A stretch of 64,000 nt of DNA from an uncultured Pseudomonadota bacterium. GTDB taxonomy: Bacteria > Pseudomonadota > Gammaproteobacteria > Methylococcales > Methylomonadaceae. The first letter of the stretch is position 1; every line of letters starts with the position of its first letter. A program made the position numbers and the translations under genes. Shown here one piece after another: positions 47,079 to 57,035 of this stretch. The stretch lies in the NCBI GenBank assembly GCA_903889445.1, contig CAISXF010000080.1, positions 1 to 64,000 of the forward strand. Reading direction: 5' to 3'. The notes under the pieces are model-generated. The model was not told the origin of the DNA. It searched no databases and worked only from the letters and a program-made list of their open reading frames with translations.

Positions 47079-47152
47079 CGCTGCACTTGAATCGTGGCGG
47101 TCAATCTATTACAGTTTTTCCATTTTCAACTTTTCAAACACAGGAATAAAAA

Positions 47153-48412
47153 ATGACTCTTAAAAATGCGTTTTACGCTCAATCTGGTGGCGTAACCTCG
47201 GTGATTAACGCCAGCGCGTGCGGTTTGATTCAAACAGCGCGGTTACATTCCGACAAAATCGGCACGGTTTACGCGGGTTTAAACGGAATTATTGGCGCGT
47301 TAAAAGAAGAGCTTATCGACACAAATTTGGAAAGCGATGCCGATATTGCCGCGCTACGTTTTACGCCGGCGGGCGCGTTTGGTTCGTGCCGCTATAAATT
47401 GAAAAGTTTAGACGCGAATCGTGCCGAATATGAACGGCTGATTAACGTTTTCAAAGCGCACAACATTGGCTATTTTTTTTACAACGGCGGCGGCGATTCG
47501 CAAGATACGGCGCACAAAGTGTCACAAATCGGCGAGCAAATGGGTTATCCGTTAACCTGCATCGGTATTCCGAAAACCGTCGATAACGATTTGCCTGTAA
47601 CCGATAATTGCGCGGGATTTGGTTCGGTGGCGAAATACGTTGCCGTTTCGATGCGCGAAGCCAGTTTTGACGTGGCTTCAATGTGTGCGACTTCGACGAA
47701 AGTATTTGTGATGGAAGTCATGGGGCGACACGCCGGTTGGATTGCGGCGGCGGGGGCGTTGGCGGCAGATGAAAATCACGACATTCCGCTGGTGATTTTG
47801 TTCCCCGAAGTGCAATTTGATTCACCGAAATTTTTGGCGGCGGTCGATGCAAACGTTAAACAATACGGTTATTGCTGCGTCGTGGTTTCGGAAGGCGTGA
47901 AAAATAGCGACGGGCAATTTCTCGCCGAGGCGGGTGGCAAAGATGCCTTTGGTCACGCGCAATTAGGCGGCGCAGCTCCGGTGATTGCGAATTTAATCAA
48001 AGAAAATTTGGGTTACAAATATCATTGGGCGGTGGCGGATTACCTGCAACGGGCAGCGCGTCACATTGCCTCAAAAACCGATGTTGAACAGGCTTACGCG
48101 GTCGGAAAAGCGGCAATTGAATTTGCGTTAGCAGGAAAAAATGCGGTGATGCCGACGATTATTCGCCTTGCGGACGCGCCTTATCAATGGGAAATCGGCA
48201 GTGTGGATTTAAAAGACGTGGCGAATGTCGAAAAAATGATGCCGCCTGAATTTATCAGCGCAGACGGTTTTGGCATTACGGCGGCGTGTCGCGCGTATTT
48301 GCAGCCGTTAATTGAGGGTGAAGATTATCCGCCGTACAAAAAGGGTTTGCCCGATTACGTTGTGTTGAAAAAATGCTTGGTCGCCAAAAAACTTCCTGAA
48401 TTTACTGTTTAG
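47153..48412 (+). CDS. pfp: Pyrophosphate-dependent 6-phosphofructokinase
   Basis: 419 aa. Reversible phosphorylation of fructose 6-phosphate with PPi. YNGGGDSQDTAHK (with Asp where ATP-dependent enzymes have Gly) and PKTVDNDLPVTD are marks of the PPi type. VMEVMGRHAGWIAA is the substrate site. In methanotrophs of the RuMP type this enzyme serves glycolysis and also sedoheptulose/ribulose phosphates. Confidence 0.93.
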   Translation: MTLKNAFYAQSGGVTSVINASACGLIQTARLHSDKIGTVYAGLNGIIGALKEELIDTNLESDADIAALRFTPAGAFGSCRYKLKSLDANRAEYERLINVFKAHNIGYFFYNGGGDSQDTAHKVSQIGEQMGYPLTCIGIPKTVDNDLPVTDNCAGFGSVAKYVAVSMREASFDVASMCATSTKVFVMEVMGRHAGWIAAAGALAADENHDIPLVILFPEVQFDSPKFLAAVDANVKQYGYCCVVVSEGVKNSDGQFLAEAGGKDAFGHAQLGGAAPVIANLIKENLGYKYHWAVADYLQRAARHIASKTDVEQAYAVGKAAIEFALAGKNAVMPTIIRLADAPYQWEIGSVDLKDVANVEKMMPPEFISADGFGITAACRAYLQPLIEGEDYPPYKKGLPDYVVLKKCLVAKKLPEFTV

Positions 48413-48548
48413 AAAAAGTTTGTTTGTAGAAGTTACAAAAACACGTTTATTTTTAATGACAAAGCGAGAGCTTTGACAGTGTGGAATAACGAGGCGAATT
48501 ATAGGAATATCCCTGATTCCGCTAATTTAACCGAAAGTGAAAACCGTA

Positions 48549-48583
48549 AAAAAAGACGACGTGTTGAATCACGTCGCCTTTTT
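48549..48583. terminator. Bidirectional terminator between pfp and the 1,689-aa gene
   Basis: CGACGTG / CACGTCG stem with a TTGAAT loop, flanked by A-run and T-run. It serves both convergent genes. Confidence 0.88.
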
Positions 48584-48631
48584 CGCACTGTAAAAACGGA
48601 TGAGTTATCTCATTTTTGACAGCAATTCCGA

Positions 48632-51600
48632 TTAGACAATATCAGTAACGATAATTTCAGACAAATCAGTACCAACCAATTGAATGACATCGGTGTAGCC
48701 GGCACCGTCTTCGTCATGCACCAAGTAAGAAACACCACTGACCAAACCGATGTAATACAAATCCGTGCCATCTAACGCCGAATCAGCCGCCGATAACATG
48801 GTTGATAAGGTATAACTCGACGTACTGTCTTCGTAATAATTCCCCGTTGCTCCATCGACCACGCTAATAGCAGCAGACCCCGTTCCCGTTTCTGCTAAGT
48901 CGGTTAGATTACCTACCGCTGCAGCTGTAAATATAACCACCGCACTTGAAGCCGTTCCCGAAACGTAAGTAGAAGTCATGCTTCCCGAAACGATGTCCGT
49001 TGGTGCTCCGCCAGCCAATATACTTTCAAAAAGATCCGCCACTTCTGTTGCCGCTAAACCACCACTTGGTGCGGTCACGGTAATGCCTTCTAAAATCACC
49101 GTTTGACCAGAAGTAAGCGCACTAAATGCTACCGAAGCTATTTCAGTAACTTGTGTTACGCCTTGCGTACCAACGCTAACAGACGCAATACCATTCCCCG
49201 TATCGGTCAAATCACTTTGAGCGCCCGTTGCAGCCGCTGTGAAAATGACGGCATTAGAAGATTGTGCGCCTGAAGCATAAATCGAACTCATACTACCTGA
49301 AACGATGTTCGTTGGTGTTCCACCAGCCAATATACTTTCAAAGCGATCCGCCACTTCGGCTGCCGTTAAACCACCGCTTGGCGCAGTCACTGTAACACCT
49401 TCTAAAATAACGGTTTGACCAGAGGTTAATGGGCTAAATCCAACAGATGCGGTTTCAGCAGTACCGGCGGAGCCATCAGTTGTAGTAATAGTCGGCGCAA
49501 CACCAGTCGTACCTGATGAGTTTATTGTCGCAGTCAAATCAGAAACGTTAGAACTAGTGGTCGCACTAGTAAATACGACAGTCCCTGAGTTATTTGTTCC
49601 CATTGTCCAGCTTGCTGATAACGAACCACTGCGTACAAGTCCTGTTATTGTCGAGCCTGTTAGAACATCGCCAATTTGTGTTGCCGTAAATGCAGAACTA
49701 CCATCGGACGTAATGGTATAACCTGCAATAGTTATGTCACCTGTGGCAGCTGAACTGAAATCAGCAAAAGCAACACTTGCAGATTCGGTATTTGCTGCTG
49801 TTCCGTTCGCAGAGGTAATAGTAGCCGAGGCGGCGGTTCCCGTTTCGGTTAAATCAGTTTGGTCGCCGACACCTTGATATGTAAATACAACTGCACCGGC
49901 CGTCGCGGCACCTGTCGCCCAGTTCGCACTTAAACGTCCTGATGCAATATCAGCGGGCGTTACACCTGCTGCATTGCTGTCAAATATACCCGCGACGGTC
50001 GCGGCGAACAATCCGGCACTACTCGCTGCGGGTACTGCAACCGTAATGCCGTTGAAAGTAAGACTTTGTCCCGCCGTCATCGCTTCAAAAGTGACCGTCG
50101 CTATTTCAGCAACGCCCACAAATCCTTCTGTAACTGTAACCGTCGCAGTTCCGGCGGTTCCTGTATTGGCTACATTACTGGCATCGGGGGTAAAAGCTGT
50201 GCCGTATGTGAAAACGACTGTGTTTGTCGATGCGGTAGCTGTGGAGTAATCTGCACTCATCGTTCCCGTAGCAACATCTGTCGATGCGGCACTAATCGCA
50301 TTACCATCATAAATACCTGCGACGGTTGCCGCAGACAACCCCGCACCACTAGCGGGGGCGGTGACGGTAATACCGTTTAAAATCATGGTTTGCGTGGCAG
50401 TTAATGCACTGAAAGTGACGGTCGCCACTTCTACTGCTGCCGCGACACCTGCACTGCCACCTAATTCGATGGTATCTGCGGCGGTTGTAAAGTCAGCAAT
50501 AATGTCCGTCACAGCACCGGCAGTTGTATCAATATCGGTGGTTGCGAAGGTCAATATGTCATTACCATCGCCACTCGTAATTGAATCGATACCCGCGCCT
50601 CCCGTGATGGAATCAATGCCCGAACCAGCAGTGATGGAATCATCACCCGACCCACCCGATAAACTATCGGCACCGGTGCTTCCCGTGATGGAATCAGACG
50701 CGCCACCCCCTGTAATCGTTGCTGCCGTGGTGGTTGTTAAGGTTTGTACGGACGTATTTGTTGTCGCGGGCGCACCGTTTATGGTTTCAACATTGGTAAA
50801 TGTTGCGGTGTTACTCGCGTCGGGCAGCGTAACGGTATCATTGCCAGCACCACTGTCTACCGTTACAGCAGTTAATGGAGCCGCGACCAAGAAAGTAATG
50901 GCATCAACGCCCGTGCTACCGGTTATGGAAGCGGTCGCATCTAAAATGCTAACTGTGTTGCCAACGCCGTTTAAGTAAATCACATCCGCCCCCGCAAGAC
51001 CGGTAATCGTTGTTGCCGTGAGTATAGAAGTAAAAGTAAGCGTATCAATACCTGTTCCGCCCGTGACTGAAATGCCATCGGTATCTGAAATAGTAATGAC
51101 ATTTGCAGCGGCACTAGCACCTGTTACTGTGTCAGCCCCCGTACCACCTGTGATGGTTGCAGAGGTGACAGCTGATGATCCAAACGTGAATGTGTCAGCA
51201 CTTGCACCACCACTAGCACTATCTGCTGTACCGAGATTAGCGAAAACATCCGCACCTGCACCACCGGTGAGAGTATCTGCCGCTGAACCACCCGTAATGC
51301 TCACGGTACCGTTTGACACTAGCGTAGCAGCTAAGTTCAACGCGGTTGCACTGCTATCGTACATCGTCACTTTCAACACGCCGGCGGAACTATAAATACC
51401 GCTAAATGAATCAGCACCATAACCGAAATCCGTAACCGTATTTATTCCGGTATCGGTAGGTGTAATCACAAACACGTCGCTGTCTGCGCCGCCGGTAAGG
51501 TTATCCGCCCCTAAACCACCCACAAGCGTATCGTCGCCAGAACCGCCTGTTAATGTATCGGCAACGGCTGTACCCACAATGCTGTCCGCACCAGCTGAAC

Positions 51601-53701
51601 CAATAATAATTTGACCATTTGCACCAAATCCGGTAATCGTGAAGCCATCGGTTTGTGCGGTTAAATCTACCGTCAATGCAGTAGACGAGGTAACAGTGAT
51701 TTTTTCAATGTTCGTAATCAGTGAGTCAGTCGAACTCGAAAATGCCGACGTAATTGCCAACGTATCCGCTGAACCGTCGCCCCCGTCGAGAGTATCCGTA
51801 GTTAAATTGAAGGCGATGGTATCGTTACCGGATCCGCCATAAATGCTGTCTGCTGCTGTCCCGCCGCCGTTAATGACATCCGCACCAGAACTGCCGGTGA
51901 TAGTTTCAGCGGTTGTTGTTCCTGCCACGGTATCTGAAGTTTCGATACCTCCCGTTGCAGTTGATGTACTTTCAATCGTTGCAAATTTTTTATTGAGCCA
52001 CGCTTTGGCATCGCCAGAAAAATTGCTGACTTGCACAGGTGAAAACGATTCCAATTGGTTTCCATTAGCGGTTGATAATGCCGCCAATTGTGCCGCCGTA
52101 ATACCTGACACGGCTGCTGTTGCTGATAAATCAGCAATAACCGTTTTGTTGATTGCTTTCAATACCGAGGGTTTAATGGTTTCGATTTGACTGGCAGTCA
52201 ATCCTAATAACGCTCCCCCTGCGGACACAAAACTAGCGATTTGTGCCGAAGTAAAATTAGCGGTGTGATCTGAACTCAATGCCGCAACGTCAGCCGAAGA
52301 AAAATCTTTAAAGTTCAAATTTTTAATAACGACAGGATCTAATGCTGCCGTTGCCGTCGTATTCAAGCTGGTCACTTGAGTCGATGTTAATTTTAATACT
52401 TGAGCGGGTGACAATGCCGCCGCCTGATCCGCGCCAAATTGAGACAACTGATTGACACTCAATTTGCTAGCTTGAGCGGTAGAGAATGCGCTAATTTGTT
52501 CCGCCGACATTGACGCAAATGCTGTCGATGCCAACGAACTAATCGTTGCTGACGAAAGTGCTTTGATGGCTAACGGCTTTAACGCCAGTATGTCTTCGGA
52601 TTCGATTGCCGCAACTTGTGTTGCCGTTAATACCTTCGTTTGAAGAGAAGTTAATGCCCCGATTTGTTCAGCCGTTAATGCTGCAATTTGAGCAGATGCC
52701 GTTAATCCGGTAATGCCTTTGGAAGAAATAGCCGAAATTGCGGAAGTTTCAATCGCCGCCAACGCAGTCGTTGTTAACGCCGCTACCTGTGCAGCAGATA
52801 GTGATGCCATCGCTGTCGATGATAGTAATGTCGCAATGTCGGAGCCAATTGCCGCAATGGATGCAGTTGGCAACGTAGCAATCTGAGCAGGTTTTAACGC
52901 CGAAAATTCCTCACCGGTTAGGTTAAGGATGTTTAAACCGACAATGTTGGCTTTATTAAATCCCGCCATTGCAGGCAAACTCAACGCCGCCACGTCATCT
53001 GCTTCCAATGAAGCCACTTTTACAGCAGTTAATTTGCTAATTTGTGCTGAAGTAATCGCTCCCATTTGTTCAGTGGTCAAGGCTTGCAACTGTGCCGTGG
53101 TCAAAACACTAAACATTGATGAAGGAATATTCGCGATAAATTTCACATCCAAACCAGGAATGGCTTCAATGGGTAATGCCGTTAATGATTTAAACGCACT
53201 TGCTTGAGAAGGTATTAATGCGCTTGCTTGTTCAACAGTTAGACCAGCTAATTGTACAGAACCTAATGTGTTAATTTGGGCTGGGGTTAATTTTGCAATT
53301 TGATCAGAGGTCAGTTGACTAAAAACAACAGAACTCAAGTCTTTAACGTGCAACGCAGTCAAAGCACTATTCGTTAAAACGCCAGTATGCTCGGCATCTA
53401 AACCTGCCAATTGGTTTTTGTTTAACGTGCTTACTTGAGTGGAGGTTAATGCGGCAAACTGATCAAGGGTTAAATTTGCGACTTGATTGGTCGTCAAACT
53501 CGCAACCGGTATACCGGCAATTGCTTTAGTAGGAATTGCAGCAAACACACTGGAATCAATGTATTTCAATTGATCTTTAATTGCGACGACTGTTTTGTCG
53601 TTTAACATTGCGACTTGTTCAATAGTAAGTAATTGTACTTGAGCTTTATTTAACGTTGCTAAATCCGCTGCGGACAATTTTGCAAATTCTGCCGCACTCA
53701 T
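48632..53701 (-). CDS. RTX/S-layer-like secreted protein with N-terminal helical repeats (1,689 aa)
   Basis: Residues 1 to about 570 are made of ~10-residue units of the form LTxxQ[IV]xAL (some 45 copies), predicted to form an alpha-solenoid. RTX nonapeptides follow (GGSGNDTIAF; GGSGDDTLVGGLGADNL) at about 595-745, with further RTX-like and beta repeats to about 1080. Five ~95-residue units with TxxxGQTxxLxGITVTAP fill about 1100-1600. The end DLSEIIVTDIV fits a type I secretion signal. The ATG at 53701 has no ribosome-binding site; a good one (GAGG) serves an ATG at 53754 in another phase, whose 18-codon frame ends in TGA overlapping this ATG (ATGA). See the 8-bp duplication. Confidence 0.82.
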   Translation of the reverse strand: MSAAEFAKLSAADLATLNKAQVQLLTIEQVAMLNDKTVVAIKDQLKYIDSSVFAAIPTKAIAGIPVASLTTNQVANLTLDQFAALTSTQVSTLNKNQLAGLDAEHTGVLTNSALTALHVKDLSSVVFSQLTSDQIAKLTPAQINTLGSVQLAGLTVEQASALIPSQASAFKSLTALPIEAIPGLDVKFIANIPSSMFSVLTTAQLQALTTEQMGAITSAQISKLTAVKVASLEADDVAALSLPAMAGFNKANIVGLNILNLTGEEFSALKPAQIATLPTASIAAIGSDIATLLSSTAMASLSAAQVAALTTTALAAIETSAISAISSKGITGLTASAQIAALTAEQIGALTSLQTKVLTATQVAAIESEDILALKPLAIKALSSATISSLASTAFASMSAEQISAFSTAQASKLSVNQLSQFGADQAAALSPAQVLKLTSTQVTSLNTTATAALDPVVIKNLNFKDFSSADVAALSSDHTANFTSAQIASFVSAGGALLGLTASQIETIKPSVLKAINKTVIADLSATAAVSGITAAQLAALSTANGNQLESFSPVQVSNFSGDAKAWLNKKFATIESTSTATGGIETSDTVAGTTTAETITGSSGADVINGGGTAADSIYGGSGNDTIAFNLTTDTLDGGDGSADTLAITSAFSSSTDSLITNIEKITVTSSTALTVDLTAQTDGFTITGFGANGQIIIGSAGADSIVGTAVADTLTGGSGDDTLVGGLGADNLTGGADSDVFVITPTDTGINTVTDFGYGADSFSGIYSSAGVLKVTMYDSSATALNLAATLVSNGTVSITGGSAADTLTGGAGADVFANLGTADSASGGASADTFTFGSSAVTSATITGGTGADTVTGASAAANVITISDTDGISVTGGTGIDTLTFTSILTATTITGLAGADVIYLNGVGNTVSILDATASITGSTGVDAITFLVAAPLTAVTVDSGAGNDTVTLPDASNTATFTNVETINGAPATTNTSVQTLTTTTAATITGGGASDSITGSTGADSLSGGSGDDSITAGSGIDSITGGAGIDSITSGDGNDILTFATTDIDTTAGAVTDIIADFTTAADTIELGGSAGVAAAVEVATVTFSALTATQTMILNGITVTAPASGAGLSAATVAGIYDGNAISAASTDVATGTMSADYSTATASTNTVVFTYGTAFTPDASNVANTGTAGTATVTVTEGFVGVAEIATVTFEAMTAGQSLTFNGITVAVPAASSAGLFAATVAGIFDSNAAGVTPADIASGRLSANWATGAATAGAVVFTYQGVGDQTDLTETGTAASATITSANGTAANTESASVAFADFSSAATGDITIAGYTITSDGSSAFTATQIGDVLTGSTITGLVRSGSLSASWTMGTNNSGTVVFTSATTSSNVSDLTATINSSGTTGVAPTITTTDGSAGTAETASVGFSPLTSGQTVILEGVTVTAPSGGLTAAEVADRFESILAGGTPTNIVSGSMSSIYASGAQSSNAVIFTAAATGAQSDLTDTGNGIASVSVGTQGVTQVTEIASVAFSALTSGQTVILEGITVTAPSGGLAATEVADLFESILAGGAPTDIVSGSMTSTYVSGTASSAVVIFTAAAVGNLTDLAETGTGSAAISVVDGATGNYYEDSTSSYTLSTMLSAADSALDGTDLYYIGLVSGVSYLVHDEDGAGYTDVIQLVGTDLSEIIVTDIV

Positions 53702-53702
53702 C

Positions 53703-53718
53703 GTAACGATGTAACGAT
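53703..53718. repeat. Exact 8-bp tandem duplication between SD/start and main frame
   Basis: Plus-strand GTAACGAT occurs twice in a row. With one unit removed the ATG at 53754 reads in frame as MATAPKFSSVTNIVTMSAAEF into the 1,689-aa protein. With two it stops after 18 codons. Confidence 0.95.
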
Positions 53719-53920
53719 GTTAGTGACAGAACTAAATTTTGGTGCTGTAGCCATTTTTACATCCTCAGATAGAAAAAATTAAGTGGGTTCGTAATTGAGC
53801 CAGTTTGTACCGACTTTTTCCGCCCAACTGCACTTATCGGCTGACACCAGATTTTTTGAAATAGCCCGCCGTCAGATTTAAGGCAATCATGCACTGACGT
53901 TATTGAGATTAGCTTGCGGA

Positions 53921-53948
53921 TTGTGAGAGGATTTCAATCGCGTACAAT
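53921..53948 (+). promoter_or_regulatory. Possible sucA promoter
   Basis: TTGTGA, a 16-base spacer and TACAAT, about 36 bases before the sucA ATG. Both boxes are one or two bases off consensus. Confidence 0.5.
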
Positions 53949-53983
53949 AGCGACATTCCAATTACTTTCAAACAGATTATTTC

Positions 53984-56794
53984 ATGAGCGATTTACGGAC
54001 ATTTTTTCAGGATTCGTCGAGTTTTTACGGCAGCAACGCCAGTTTTATCGAGGAGCTTTACGAGCAGTTTTTGGACAATCCCGAATCGATTGAACCCAGT
54101 TGGCAAACACAATTTCGGGAATTACATCGCGCGGCGGACTATGAAATTGCTCACAGCCCGATTGTCGAGCGATTCGCGCAACTCGCGCAGAAATCACAAG
54201 GTCGTCTTGCCAAACTGCAAGGTTTTACCGAAGAAAGCGTTAAAAAACAATCTGCGGTGGCGCGGCTAATCAATCATTATCGGGTGCGCGGTCATCAAAT
54301 TGCGCGAAATAATCCGCTAGGTAAAAATCCCATCGTGCCACCCGATTTAGATCCGAATTATTACGGCTTATCGGTGTTGGATATGGATACGTTGTTTGAT
54401 ACCGGTACGCTTCAAAGCGGTAAATATCTACCGTTGCGCGATATTATTGCCAATTTAGAACAGATTTATTGCGGTAGTATTGGCGCGGAATTTATGCACA
54501 TTGTCGATACGCCCACACGCCGCTGGATTATTAACCGATTGGAAGGCAAAGAGGGCGCGTTAAAAGAACAACAGTTACCCGACGAAAAAAAACGTTGGAC
54601 GTTAAAACAACTCATCGCAGCCGAGGGTATCGAAAACCATTTACACGCCAAATTTGTCGGGCAAAAACGCTTTTCACTGGAAGGCGGCGAATCATTGATT
54701 CCGATTTTAGACGAATTGATTCAAGGTTTAGGCGAGAAAGACGCGAAAGAAATTGTAATCGGCATGGCGCATCGTGGACGCTTAAACGTGTTGGTGAATA
54801 TCTTTGGCAAAAATCCCAACGTGTTATTCAATGAATTCGCTGGCACCTCCCCGCTGTTAGAAGGCATGAGCAGCGGCGACGTAAAATATCACATGGGTTT
54901 TTCGTCGGATGTTGAAACGGCGGGCGGCAACGTGCATATTACCTTAGCGTTCAATCCGTCGCATTTAGAAATAATCAATCCGGTGGTAGAAGGTTCGGTC
55001 AGAGCGCGACAAGATCGCGCGGGAAAAAATGGCATCAATCGCGTGATTCCGGTATTGATTCACGGCGACGCAGCGTTTTCAGGGCAAGGGATTATTATGG
55101 AAACGCTGAATATGTCACAAACTCGCGCGTTTTATACCGGCGGCACGGTGCATATTGTCATCAATAATCAAATTGGTTTTACCACCAGTCATTGCGGCGA
55201 CGCACGTTCGACGCTGTATTGCACTGATGTGGCGAGCATGATTCAAGCTCCTGTTTTTCATGTCAATGGCGACGATCCCGAAGCGGTACTATTTGTGACG
55301 CAATTGGCGTTGGATTTTCGCATGACGTTTAATCGCGATGTGGTGATTGATTTGATTTGTTATCGTCGATGGGGACATAACGAAGCGGATGAACCCGCGA
55401 TGACGCAACCGTTGATGTATAAAAAAATTCGCGCCCGTCAAACCGCCCGCGAATTGTACGCGCAACAATTGATTCACGAAGGCGTGATTGACGCGCCACA
55501 AGTCATCGCATGGATTGACGACTATCAACGCCGTTTAGCCGCCGGTGAAATCGTGTCGCGTCCGGTGTTGAAATTGAAGTATTCCTACAGCGCACAATGG
55601 CAACCTTTTTTAAATACACCGTGGACAACGCCTTGTGAAACCGGCGTAAGACTCGACACATTGCGTTATTGTTGTGAACGCTTGTTGAAATTCCCCGTAG
55701 ATTTTGAATTGCATCCGCGTGTGGCAAAAGTGATGGAAACGCGCCGCGAAATGATGGCGGGTCATGTGCCGTTGGATTGGGGATTTGCTGAAAATATGGC
55801 GTATGCGACGTTGCTGTTAGAAAAATTCAACGTGCGATTAACGGGGCAAGATGTCGGGCGCGGAACGTTTGTGCATCGTCATGCTATTTTGCACAATCAA
55901 CATGAAAATCGTCATTACACGCCGCTCAAATATCTGCACAAAGAACAAGGCAACGCGCAGATTTATGATTCGTTGTTGTCGGAAGCCGGCGTGTTGGGTT
56001 TTGAGTACGGTTACAGCACCACGATTCCGAATACCTTGGTGATTTGGGAAGCGCAATTTGGCGATTTTGCCAACGGCGCACAGGTTTTAATCGATCAATT
56101 TATCAGTTCGGGCGAAACGAAATGGGGGCGAATGTGTGGGCTGGTCATGTTGTTGCCACATGGTTTTGAAGGTCAAGGCCCAGAACATTCGTCAGCGCGT
56201 TTGGAACGGTATTTACAACTTTGCGCCGAACAAAATATCCAAGTTTGCAATCCGACCACGCCCGCACAAATTTTTCATTTATTGCGTCGGCAAATGGTGC
56301 GTAGTTATCGCAAACCGCTGATTATCATGAGTCCAAAAAGTTTGTTGCGCCATAAATTAGCGGTTTCGACGCTGGACGATTTGACGCACGGGCAATTTCA
56401 CCCCATTTTAGGCGAAACTGAACTCGATGACGAAAACGTGACGCGCCTCGTTTTTTGTGCAGGAAAAGTCTATTACGATTTGTTAGAAGCACGCCGTGAA
56501 GCAGCTTTAAAACAGGTTGCGTTGGCGCGAATTGAACAACTTTATCCCTTTCCTGAAGAGTTATTCAAAGCCGAAGTGGCGCGTTATCCAAATTTAACAG
56601 AATTTGTCTGGTGTCAGGAAGAACCCAAAAATCAAGGCGCATGGTACAACTCGAATCACCATTTTGTCGATAGTTTGCCCGCGCATATTTCAGTGGTTTA
56701 CGCCGGACGGGAAGCGTCTGCCGCGCCAGCGGTGGGAAATTTTCGGGTGCATTTAGAACAACAAAAAGCGGTGGTGCAATCAGCGTTATTTTAG
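53984..56794 (+). CDS. sucA: 2-oxoglutarate dehydrogenase E1 component
   Basis: 936 aa thiamine-diphosphate enzyme that decarboxylates 2-oxoglutarate in the TCA cycle. Motifs: GMAHRGRLNVLVN, HGDAAFSGQGIIMETLNMS, VVIDLICYRRWGHNEADEPAMTQP (ThDP/Mg) and the C-terminal WCQEEPKNQGAW. Full length. sucB, usually next, is not here; instead there is a (TTGC)n element and a cyclase gene. Confidence 0.97.
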   Translation: MSDLRTFFQDSSSFYGSNASFIEELYEQFLDNPESIEPSWQTQFRELHRAADYEIAHSPIVERFAQLAQKSQGRLAKLQGFTEESVKKQSAVARLINHYRVRGHQIARNNPLGKNPIVPPDLDPNYYGLSVLDMDTLFDTGTLQSGKYLPLRDIIANLEQIYCGSIGAEFMHIVDTPTRRWIINRLEGKEGALKEQQLPDEKKRWTLKQLIAAEGIENHLHAKFVGQKRFSLEGGESLIPILDELIQGLGEKDAKEIVIGMAHRGRLNVLVNIFGKNPNVLFNEFAGTSPLLEGMSSGDVKYHMGFSSDVETAGGNVHITLAFNPSHLEIINPVVEGSVRARQDRAGKNGINRVIPVLIHGDAAFSGQGIIMETLNMSQTRAFYTGGTVHIVINNQIGFTTSHCGDARSTLYCTDVASMIQAPVFHVNGDDPEAVLFVTQLALDFRMTFNRDVVIDLICYRRWGHNEADEPAMTQPLMYKKIRARQTARELYAQQLIHEGVIDAPQVIAWIDDYQRRLAAGEIVSRPVLKLKYSYSAQWQPFLNTPWTTPCETGVRLDTLRYCCERLLKFPVDFELHPRVAKVMETRREMMAGHVPLDWGFAENMAYATLLLEKFNVRLTGQDVGRGTFVHRHAILHNQHENRHYTPLKYLHKEQGNAQIYDSLLSEAGVLGFEYGYSTTIPNTLVIWEAQFGDFANGAQVLIDQFISSGETKWGRMCGLVMLLPHGFEGQGPEHSSARLERYLQLCAEQNIQVCNPTTPAQIFHLLRRQMVRSYRKPLIIMSPKSLLRHKLAVSTLDDLTHGQFHPILGETELDDENVTRLVFCAGKVYYDLLEARREAALKQVALARIEQLYPFPEELFKAEVARYPNLTEFVWCQEEPKNQGAWYNSNHHFVDSLPAHISVVYAGREASAAPAVGNFRVHLEQQKAVVQSALF

Positions 56795-56862
56795 AGAAAT
56801 AGGCTCAGTGACATTTAATCGCCCATTCACAATGGATTTAAAGTAGTAAAAATGATGATTCT

Positions 56863-56909
<47 letters not shown>

Positions 56910-56912
56910 AAA

Positions 56913-56940
56913 ATTATGTTGCCGTTTTAAGCTGTGTCAA
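56913..56940 (-). promoter_or_regulatory. Sigma70-like promoter at the (TTGC)n tract, copy 2
   Basis: On the minus strand: TTGACA, 16 bases, CATAAT, then the TTGC tract. A transcript would run antisense into the sucA 3' end. Closer to consensus than copy 1. Confidence 0.6.
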
Positions 56941-57035
56941 ACTTTTTTTGTCGATAACCTGCGACGGCGTAAGCACGAGCGGGTTTTTGCTTTTAACAAA
57001 TTTTCCACCAGAACAAACAAAAGGATAAAGAAATA

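Noticed and set aside
49974-51395. Plus-strand Val/Pro/Ala-rich frames of up to 205 codons
   Set aside because: Opposite strand of the beta repeats in the 1,689-aa gene; no ribosome-binding sites and no independent family.
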